Below are positions 26,746 to 36,300 of a stretch of 64,000 nt of DNA, piece after piece. The DNA is taken from contig NC_053042.1 of the NCBI RefSeq assembly GCF_003473485.1, positions 43,001,262 to 43,065,261 of the forward strand, in the 5' to 3' direction. Made by a program: the position numbers and the translations under genes. How positions within the stretch are numbered: position 1 is the stretch's first letter; every line of letters begins with the position of its first letter. This DNA comes from Medicago truncatula (taxonomy: Eukaryota; Streptophyta; Magnoliopsida; Fabales; Fabaceae). Below the pieces are notes generated by a model. The model was given only the letters and a program-made list of their open reading frames with translations, ran no database searches and was not told the DNA's origin.

Positions 26746-26883
26746 CGGTGGTCAGAGCTGAAGAACAAACGTTTTTTGGTCCTTGATCAGTTTTCCAACA
26801 TTCATTCCACACGTTTTTTACCAAATTTTACACATTTTTTGACCACATTAATGGTATTTTCAACCTATACTACCATTCCCACG

Positions 26884-26891
26884 TATAAATA
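26884..26891 (+). promoter_or_regulatory. TATA box ahead of the hairpin array
   Basis: TATAAATA at 26884-26891 is followed by a C/T-rich leader (CTCCATACTTCC...CTCCTCCTCCTCACTCTC), the usual look of a plant Pol II promoter and 5' leader. The first long hairpin begins about 95 bp downstream, so transcription would run through the foldbacks. Confidence 0.5.
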
Positions 26892-26986
26892 CCCCTCCAT
26901 ACTTCCCTAATTCCTCACACCATCTCACTTTCTCCTCCTCCTCACTCTCTCCCTCTATTTCTCTTCTTTCTTTCTTTTTTCGATAT

Positions 26987-27249
26987 TCTCTTTGGGGGCA
27001 AAAGTGATCAATCTTCGTCGGGGTAAAATAGTGAGTAGCCGACATGGGGAAGTGAACAACCCTTGGGATAAGTTTAAATCTGCTTTTTTTTACTCCATAA
27101 ACTTTTTACTGTGGGTAAAAAGATTTGTCTTGGGGTATAAAAAAACCATATTTAAATTTAGCCCAAGGTTGATGATGTATTTTCCCCATGAAGGCTGCTC
27201 ACTATTTTACCCCAGATGATTAGTCACCTTTTAACCCAAAGAGGGAGAA
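26987..27249. repeat. Long foldback 1 inside the CACTA-like element
   Basis: Arms of about 120 bp pair across the whole length. On the left GGGGTAAAATAGTGAGTAGCC (27019-27039) faces its near-complement GGCTGCTCACTATTTTACCCC (27193-27213). Inner pairs TTTTTTTACTCC / GGGGTATAAAAAAA and CTTTTTAC / GTAAAAAG close the stem to a tiny loop near 27112. The pairing is imperfect but spread over the entire stem. Confidence 0.8.
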
Positions 27250-27601
27250 AATAAGTAGATTTAGTGATTTCGAATAAATTGTTGTATCAATTATTGTATT
27301 GTATGAATTCTATTAATAAAATGAGATGATATTGTTATATGCATCAATTTTTGTTATTCCTTTTAATTTTATATTTTTATTTATTTTCTAATTTTGTATT
27401 TAATGAATAAATATTAATTTAGTTCATTTCATGTTATTTATATTTGTATTTATTTAATGAATAATATCGTATCAAATAAAAATTGCGATAGCGTGAATTC
27501 GAATAAAAATTGCAACAACGTGAATTCAAATAAAAAGTCTAATTAAGGTTTCGTTACATTACATAAATGACATGTATGTCAACAATTACATTACATTACA
27601 T

Positions 27602-27844
27602 GCACCTTCCAACTACAACAATTGTCTTGCCCCTGAATGGGGCAAATTCAAACACCCTAAGCAGCACGACTCCAACATCCGATCAACATCTTGAATGATG
27701 GTATTCAAGTGTCAAGGAATGCACCTCATTCTTTTGACACTTGAATACCAGCATTCAAGATGCTTATCGAATGTTGGACTCCTGCCGATTAACAAGTTTG
27801 AATTGCCCCATCCAGAGTAAGACAATTGTTGTAATGGAAATGTG
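27602..27844. repeat. Long foldback 2
   Basis: Arms of about 118 bp. ACAACAATTGTCTT near the left base pairs with AAGACAATTGTTGT (27818-27832). ATCTTGAATGATGGTATTCAAGTGTCAA near the apex pairs with TTGACACTTGAATACCAGCATTCAAGAT. The loop is around 27722. Confidence 0.8.
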
Positions 27845-28172
27845 CATTCCAACTACAACAATTGTCTTACATTTGAATGGGTAAATTCAAACCTGTCAAA
27901 CAACATGACTCAAGCATTTCACCCGGCATTCATGTTTTCCTTTGAAAAGAATAAATTTTTGTTAGGCTTGCTTTAGATGATGGTATTCAAGTGCCAACGA
28001 AAAGAGGTTCATTCCTCGACACTTAATATCTTCATCTAAACCAGCCTAACAAGAATTTAATCTTTTCAACGGAAAAACATGAATGCCGAGCGAAATGCTT
28101 GAGTCCTGGCCGTTTGGCAAGTTTGAATTACCCCATTTCAGAGGTAAGAGAATTGTTGTAGTTGGAATGCAC
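27841..28172. repeat. Long foldback 3, a paralogue of foldback 2
   Basis: GTGCATTCCAACTACAACAATT (27841-27862) is perfectly complementary to the far end (28151-28172). Other paired blocks are GACTCAAGCATTTC, GGCATTCATGTTTT and TTGTTAGGCT. The loop is near 28005. Its base sequence and an inner GATGGTATTCAAGTG are shared with foldback 2, so the two came from one duplicated unit. Confidence 0.8.
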
Positions 28173-28182
28173 CTTACCCTAA

Positions 28183-28541
28183 CTAATGACGATCTTCTGG
28201 CGGAATCAAGTTGTTGATGATATATTTAGTTGATCTCAGCAACGTCACCCGCATATCGATCCACTGGAACATGTTGTGCTCCCAAAACATGCTCGTCACG
28301 TTTTCGTCATTCTTTAATTCCACCCAAGTGAATGATACCCTCCCCTCGTTGAGCGTTAGACGTTTATACCGAACGTGTTCCACCCTCCTTGTGTCTCTGG
28401 GGTTGACTCCTTGGTTGAATTCAGTGAGTTCATCCTTTAGACCTCTTAACGTTACACCAAGACACCAAACTTTCAACCTCTGCGGTTCTCCGCCATTGAA
28501 TTGTGCATGAACGTCGATCCACCCGGCTATTGCTTCAAATC
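28183..28541 (-). CDS. Uncharacterised open frame in the CACTA-like element
   Basis: On the minus strand the frame runs from an acceptor-like TTGTGTAG (28542-28549) through FEAIAGWIDVHAQFNGGEPQ, LKVWCLGVTLRGLKDELTEF and FWEHNMFQWIDMRVTLLRS to a stop at 28183, about 119 codons. The composition is protein-like and it is likely a last exon. A donor-like AACAA|GTAAG at 28972-28982 could begin the intron, but the exon before it shows no in-frame ATG, so the 5' end is unknown or lost. I do not recognise the domain. It is probably a transposon-borne protein remnant, since it lies inside the repeat ends. The stop sits 11 bp from foldback 3. Confidence 0.45.
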
Positions 28542-29104
28542 TACACAATAAGAAATTAAAAACAATCAATGAAAAACTCATTCAAACAATTCATCAAACA
28601 CTTGGAGTGCAAATTATACATAAACCCTAAAACTCATAACTACAGCATTAACATTAACATGCAAACATCCAAACATCCAAACACAATTAAGCAAAATAAG
28701 TCATTTGCATGTAACATTGTATCATATCTTGTAAAAAAAAATCAAAATTTAAACAAACCCTAGTCTAAAAAAATTCTCTAAAACTCAAAACTACAACATA
28801 AACATGCAAACATCTAAACATTTAAGCAACACAAGTCATTTACATGAAAACATTGTATGATTTCTTGCCAAAAACACAAATTTTAACAAACTCTAAATCT
28901 AAAAAATTTATAATTTATTAGAAAAATATAACATATAAACATAAAAGGTTAATGGTGTTTGATCATGAAAACTTACTTGTTATTGGAGTGTTGTTTGATT
29001 TGAACTTGAAGGAATTTTGGATTTGGGTGATTTGAAAGAAATTTTTGAGATTTTTTGAGATTTTAGATGAGAAATGAGCAAATGAAGTGTTTTGCCTTGT
29101 TTAA

Positions 29105-29215
29105 GACAGCACTAGCGCAAGTTAACTAACGCCACGCTAGTTAACTCACGCAGCATATATTAAGTGGCACAATGATTAACACTTGTGCTAATTAACTAGC
29201 GCAAGAGCATTTTTA
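29105..29215. repeat. Subterminal palindromic repeats of the CACTA-like element, right side
   Basis: CACTAGCGCAAGTTAACTAACGC, CACGCTAGTTAACTCACGC and AATTAACTAGCGCAAG mirror the words of the left subterminal zone at 26632-26745. Confidence 0.7.
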
Positions 29216-29540
29216 ACATGGCTGCAGGACGCGAGCAAAATATACTGAGTGATAGAGTGATGAGTAGTATTCAAAAGTCTTAGTGCAGACACACAACATA
29301 TTATGTCCTTTCAGAACCAATAAAGGTTCAAGACCACAATAAATTACATTTTTCTTCAAGCTACGAGAGAAAAGTAATACAATATTTTTTTTAATGATAG
29401 TGAATGGCATCAATCACGATTCTCATAAGAAAAATTATGGAATACACTTTTCCTCCAACAAGCAGTCGGGGGATATTAGGATACAAAAAGGAATATGTCA
29501 ATTATTTCCACAAAAAATATAGTGAGAAAGTGCCCAATCC

Positions 29541-30064
<524 letters not shown>

Positions 30065-30404
30065 TCGATTGATCCAGTTTTATACAATAGCACATGAAAG
30101 TAAAGTGGATGCTTTTACTCACATGTGTGTGTCTATATATAATTGATAATAGGTTGAATAAAATGAATGTTTTATGAAACAAAACAAAGAAGAAAAACGA
30201 CACCAACAGTATTTCCATCCTTTTATGAGAATTGAGAACTATTATTATTCCTCCTCCTGAGGATAAGGATGGCTAGTCTACAAACTAAAATTGACATGGG
30301 TTGATATGTATCAATACGGGGAAGCAAAAAGTAAAAGCAGGAAGGTGTAGCCTCTATATTTGGAAATTGTAGATTTCAAGCAATCTTTTTCACGAAGTCA
30401 CAAA
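30065..30404. other. Short intergenic stretch, no gene seen
   Basis: AT-rich host DNA between the TTA array and the L1 target site. Confidence 0.5.
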
Positions 30405-30418
30405 GCAATGACATCATT

Positions 30419-32488
30419 TTTTTTTTGGTTACAATGCTAAAAAAAACAGAAAACAGAAGAAAAAACCTCAAAGGGGAAAACTAAGATCTCAAGAACAAAG
30501 TTCCTAAAGCATTTGTCCTCAATAACGGGCGGAGATCGTTAGGAGAATGTGGGTGTGCTAACAGAATATCATCCGAAGAAGCTCCTAGCTTGGGTAGGAA
30601 ATCGGCACACTGATTACCTTCGCGGAGAGTGTGGTGTAGCGAAGCATTATCTTGAGATAGCAGAATTTTAATTTCATGAATCAGCACTGCATAAACATGA
30701 TATTTCGAAGAGGTTTCCTTGACAGTATTGATAGCAAGGAGAGAGTCCGAGTAGCATGCCATAGCAGCAAGACCCAAGTCTTTAGCAATGGTTAGGCCGT
30801 GATAAATTGCGGTTAACTCAGCTAGCAGAATGTCAGCAGAAGCCGGGATAAATCCTGAGAAACCTGTGATGTAATAACCTGCACTATTTCGAATCAATCC
30901 TCCAAAACCTGCTCTTGCTGGTGTGCCAATGCAACTTCCATCTACATTAAGAATGTTGGAATTCAAATTGTTATTATTCCATCGAATATACCGGTCCATA
31001 TGAATAGCCGAAGTCGAAGGAAAGACCAGCTCTATGTCTTTTGCAGAATTTCTGATGTTCGCTGTCAATTTGTGTACCGACATCTGCTCATTGCTTAGAC
31101 ACATTGAGTTTTGACACATCCAGGTCCACCACAGACCTGCAGCAAAGGTTGTAGCGTGAGGACCCTTTGTTCCTTCTCTGAGCCAGTCTGTCGCATCCTC
31201 CATAGCAAAGAATTCCGAGTCATTGAAGCCAATATTGTGCCATATATCTCTTGAGAAGTTGCAATCACGCATACAGTGGAAAAACGTTTCATCATGCAAA
31301 CCGCACCGAGAACAAGTTGGAGAAGAAGCAATGTTACGGTGGTTTAGCATTGATAAAGTGGGGACAACATTGTTACAAGCGAGCCAGATTAGAAACTTAT
31401 ACTTCTCAGGGACTTTGAAACGCCAAATCCACGACCAAGAGTGGTTTGAGTTGTTGGCTGAACCTGATTGTGAGAGAAGCCATTTGTATCCACTTTTGGT
31501 GGTATAAACTCCATTCTTGTTGTGATGCCAGATAAAGGCATCTTCAATTGCATCATTGAACTTAATTGAAGCATTGTTGATGAAGTCTGTCACGTCTTGA
31601 GGTAGGTTGGTGTATAGCGCTTGTGCTCTATTGCCGTTGGAGTTAAGGACTTCTTTCACAAAGAGGTGAAGGTCATGTATGTCTATGATGGGGGTTTGAG
31701 CTCCGAGGCAGCCGAAGCCACTCCAATGGCTGAACCAAAACGATGAAGAACCAGAACCTGCTCGCCAAGAATAGCCATTAATTAAGACTTTTTTTGCACG
31801 GTTGATGGAGGCCCAAATTGCGGAGCTGCTGCTATTGGAGGTTGCATTAAAAATGCTCGCCCCTGCTAGGTATTTATCCGAAAGCATGTTCACCTAAAGC
31901 TTATTATTATTTTGGATCAAATCCCAAACCAATTTCCCAAGGAGACAAGTATTGGCTTCTCTTGCTGATCTAATGCCCAGGCCGCCAAGATTCTTCGGTT
32001 TTGCAATTTTCTTCCATCCTACCAAATGAATTCCCTTATCATTATGACCCCTCCATATGAAGTTCCGAGTTGTCTGATCAATACTATCACAAATACTTTC
32101 AGGAAGCCAATTTATCTGCATGTAGTAAGCTGGAATAGAAGAGAGGACTGATGTAGCAAGTGCCAATCTGCCAGGTTTATTCAAGAGCTTACTCTTCCAG
32201 GATGCAAGCCTAGTGTGCATTTTATCAATAACAAAATGGAAATCACTTCTTTTGGGTCGCCTTTTGAGGATCGGGAAGCCCAAATATTTGTCAAGAGAGG
32301 TAGTGCTTCGGATGCCTGAAATAGAGGTGAGAGTATTGATTTTCTGATTGGGGATACCTGATGAGTAGAATGCTCTAGATTTAGATAAATTGATCTTGAG
32401 CCCAGAAGCTTTGCTGAAACGATCGAAGAGGCCCTTGATGAATCTGATTTGAGACTTCTTTGCTTTAGTGAAGAGGAGAACGTCATCC
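30419..32488 (-). mobile_element. 5'-truncated L1-type LINE with perfect 14-bp target duplication
   Basis: GCAATGACATCATT occurs at 30405-30418 and 32489-32502, flanking the element. On the minus strand the 3' end has an A-tail (the T-run 30419-30427). The 5' end starts exactly at ADDVLLF, so the first A and D of the YADD active site survive but everything upstream is lost. This is the classic result of aborted target-primed reverse transcription. Confidence 0.92.
30481..32488 (-). pseudogene. L1 LINE polyprotein remnant: RT tail, zinc-finger RVT domain, RNase H
   Basis: From 32488 down: ADDVLLFTKAKKS (end of RT palm), then in frame-shifted order KYLGFPILKRRPKRSDFHF, the thumb-like region with LLNKPGRLALATSVLSSIPAY, and IWRGHNDKGIHLVGW. 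A single TAG stands at 31891-31893, where relatives have Trp (NNKL[W]VNMLSDKYL), so one TGG-to-TAG change split the frame. Below it 470 codons stay open: a zf-RVT block (CSRCGLHDETFFHC) and an RNase H domain with the acidic residues in NVDGSC, LAELTA and CYSDSL, ending EGNQCADFL. One frame break is also seen near 32283. Apart from these the reading is clean, so the insertion is not old. It cannot move by itself because the endonuclease and most of the RT are missing. Confidence 0.9.
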
Positions 32489-32863
32489 GCAATGACATCA
32501 TTGATTGTTTGATATTAATCAAACGTCTTAGAAAAAATAAATTAAATTTAAATTTTATCTTTCTAAAAATATCGATCTAAAATCAAAATCGTTCGATCTT
32601 AATCAACCAATCAAAAATGCGTGACTACGTGAATCTAAAAATTCGTTGGCCACAATCCCAACGAGAAGTTCAACCGAAAAATAATTAAAATATAACCCAT
32701 AATTCTTTTGAACAATTAGTAGAAATCATTTTTTTTTTGATAAATTAGTAGAAATCTTTAATCACTAGTCTAAGTCTTATGTTGGTCAATTCATAATAGA
32801 CAAATAAGATAAGTCATGTAACATACACAAATTAATTTCTATCATGAATTAGATTATTGGATA

Positions 32864-32985
32864 GTTCAATTGGCAAATGCCGAAATTCCAAAGCTAAACG
32901 TTGTGATTTGGGTTCGAACACGGAACATCACAGTTGTGTGAGTTTAATTTTAATAAATTACCACTTTATCTAGGACAAAAAAAAA
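32864..32985 (+). mobile_element. tRNA-derived SINE with perfect 13-bp target duplication
   Basis: AGATTATTGGATA at 32851-32863 and again at 32986-32998 flank a 122-bp insert. The insert has a box-A-like AGTTCAATTGGCAAATG and a box-B GGGTTCGAACAC (32910-32921) and ends in an A-run. I do not recognise the family name. Confidence 0.85.
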
Positions 32986-33389
32986 AGATTATTGGATATA
33001 ACGAGATGATCTCATAAATAAAAATAAAAAATTAGATATGATGAGTTAGATACGAAGATCTTATGATAAAAAAAAAAATATTGTGCACAATACAAACCTT
33101 ATTTTTTTGAAAGAAAAAATATTTTACCTCTGCACGTTTAAACAAAACTATACATATTTTTTTTTACAATTAAACAAAACCATATTTGATTAGTAGAAAA
33201 TTTTAAAATAAAAAAGAATAATTCATTTGGTTGTTTTAAATTGCACTAGTAGAACTAGAAAGAGTTTTCAGTTGAGCAGTTTCATTTCATCTTGGTGCTA
33301 TCCTATTCCTCCCACCAAAATATCAACCTTCCCGCTCGGATATAAACACAAACACTTCACCTACAACTCATTCATTCATTCCCCAACCT

Positions 33390-36300
33390 ATGAAGTACGT
33401 TCTCATCTCCGGCGGAGTCGTTAGCGGCCTCGGCAAAGGCGTCACCGCCAGCAGCATCGGCGTCGTCCTCAAAGCCTGCGGCCTCCGCGTCACTTCCATC
33501 AAAATCGGTTCCCACTCTCTCTCTAACCAACTCAACTTCTTCTTAACCGTTTCGCTTCATTCACCGTTTCTCAATTTTTTTTTTTTTTTTGTTGCAGATC
33601 CGTATTTGAACATTGACGCTGGTACCATGTCTCCGTTTGAACATGGAGAGGTTTTTGTTCTTGATGATGGCGGAGAGGTTTTTATTTTTTTCCTTTTTTC
33701 TTTTCTCTTCCATAAATACACTTATGCTAAGTTCAATTTGAATTTATTATGGTTATGGAAGTGTTTAATTTTTATATTTTATTTTTACTTTTTTGCTTTT
33801 TGACTTTTATAGGTTGATTTGGATTTGGGAAATTATGAGCGTTTTCTTGATGTTACACTTACAAAGGATAATAATATTACTACTGGCAAAATATATCAGG
33901 TGCATGCTTGTTTCATTTTATGTTATGGATTTCATTAATTAATACTCAACTTTATGCTAATTTTGCTTTATGGTTTCATGTGATTATTTTTAGTCTGTGC
34001 TTGAGAAGGAGCGCAAAGGAGATTATCTCGGAAAAACTGTTCAGGTGATAAATCGTGCACGTGTTTGTGCTATTTATACTTGTTAATTGATTGCTGAATA
34101 ATGGATATTTTGTGTGGATAATGAAGATAAGATTACTGAGCTGTTGAGATTTTTTTTGATGAAATAGGTGGTTCCGCATATCACTGATGCAATCAGAAAC
34201 TGGATTGAATCGGTTGCTGTGATCCCGGTTGATGGAAATGAAGACCCTGCTGATGTTTGTGTGATTGAGCTTGGAGGCACTGTGGGTAAGATTTTACATC
34301 ACCAATTATGATTCTGTTTTTTTTGAAAGTTGCTTTATTCACTTCAATCAATTATGATAGAGCATAATGATATTTTTGTTTATCTATAGGGGATATTGAG
34401 TCTATGCCGTTTATTGAGGCTCTACGGCAATTATCCTTTCAAGTGGGTATGACAGCATCTTTTGCTTTTTAACTAACTTTAGTTATTTTTGTATATAGAT
34501 ACCCCATGTACACGTTTTAACTACTACAGAGTCTTTGTTCAACTGTTCATTGCTCTCATGTGTGATGAGGAAATAATTTTAATAACTTTTAAGTTCCTCT
34601 AGTCAATATAATACTAAAGGTAGAAATACTTTTGTCAAACAATAATAAACAATAACTAAATTGAGTAAAAAAAAATCAACAAGTAATGTCGATTTTGTTG
34701 GTTTTCTATTGCAAAATACATATAATCCAAATACTTAGGTAAGTGTCAGTTTGACTGTGCCTGATAATCTGAATGCAAATTTTATTTAAGATCAATCTGA
34801 TACATAATAATTTTATGTAGCATTTTTGGTGTAGCACTAATGCATAATTCATTCAAGTATACTGCTGAATTCATTTATGTATCATCATGTGTATGAGTCC
34901 ATATACTTAAATTTCAAATGTATTGGCATTTTAAACTTTACACTATTGATGCTCCTCCTATTTTTTAGAAATTATTTTAAAAGAAGTTATTGACCAATAC
35001 ATTTGGGATATGACTTTGATACTTCAGGATACACTATTGGAGTGCATACTCTTTTAATCATTATAATTGATTTGAAGAGAAATAAAATGCACCTAAAAAG
35101 GCTAGATGCTTTTATTTATGTTTATTCCATCATTTGACTGTTGTCGAGGAAAGATGACCGATACACTAAAGGAGAGAAAAGGTTGTGGGACATTCACTTG
35201 ATCATATTGGTAGACTTCTCAAATTGGTAGAACTATCTCTTGGTGAATTAATTAATCTTAAAAGATGTACATTTATGGATGTTTAGAAGGCTGGTGATGA
35301 AATTGGTACAAGTACAACTAGTATTAGTAGTCAATTGAATACATTCAAGAGCAAGACTTATTTTAAATAGGCTTATTGATGTTTTATTTGATATTATGGC
35401 ATTGGTTTGGGAAAAATACGTAATTTTAGTTATATTTTTATAGGGAGAAAAATATATGTTGATATGCTACATAAAAATAAGTGTTTTTGTTTTTATTACG
35501 ATCACTAGTTTCTCTTTGGAAGTTATGATCATTATGTACTGAATACTGATATAGTTTTATACTAATAAAGAAATATTATCTTTGCATAATACAATTGTCA
35601 CATTTTCATATAGCCATGAAATGTCATCTTGTCTCGACAAATAACATTTTTACTCTCATTATTCCTTCTCAGGGCCTGACAACTTCTGTCTCATCCATGT
35701 TAGCCTGATACCAGTGTTGGGTGTAGTGGGGGAACAAGTAATACACTCAATTACTTGTGCATTACAGTTTTAGACTTTTGATCACTTTTCTCTCATGTGA
35801 GTGCAATATTTTTCTTCTAGAAAACAAAGCCGACACAACATAGTGTCAGGGAACTAAGAGCATTGGGCTTGACGCCTCATCTTTTAGCAAGTCGCTCTGC
35901 TGAGGTATATCATTGCACCAGTTGGTGCCTAGATGCATTTAAAATTAACTGTGTAACAATGGTTGCTCCAAAGTCTTTAGGTTGTACTACTGCATAAAAA
36001 GTTTGCTTGCTCACTCGTACTTAGCATGTACATCATATTGCTCTTTTCATTTTAGCCACAAGAATTATTGATGTTTACCACAGTTACGAAATTCAGGCTC
36101 CACAGTTAGCAAAGAACATAATTATAATCATTATTTTGCATCTGGTAGTCTAGAAATATTTGCTGTATTTTTCATCGCAAGTCTATGTGACTTTAAAGTT
36201 GGTTAATCTATAACTCAATGGGTGAAAAACTTCAATAATTCTATGCACATGAGCACACACCGACATACTTTTAATCTTTATTTTTAAAATCGTTGCTTCT

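Larger units (their letters stand above)
25333..29285. mobile_element. CACTA-like DNA transposon, non-autonomous, interrupted by a Mutator-like element
   Basis: Read inward from 29285 the right end is CACTAAGACTTTTGAATAC. The left end (25333-25343 joined to 26562 on) reads CAATAAAAAAAGTCTTGAAT. After a short gap both ends share ATTTTGCTCGCG(C/T)CCTGCAG and ...AAAAATG..CTTGCGCTAG (26599-26646 and 29195-29241 inverted). Subterminal zones are packed with GTTAACT/GTGACTTAA/TAGCGC words in both directions, a hallmark of CACTA subterminal repeats. The flanking 3-mers CAA and CAG agree at two of three bases. No transposase is seen. The interior has three long foldbacks and one minus-strand open frame. 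A MULE class is the alternative. Confidence 0.5.

Noticed and set aside
26860-27219. Small open frames on both strands over the first foldback
   Set aside because: Mirror-image readings of the inverted arms with no protein-like pattern.
26600-28172. A CRISPR-like array, because of repeated words with spacers
   Set aside because: The setting is a plant nuclear genome; the words are inverted and imperfect, fitting transposon subterminal repeats and foldbacks.
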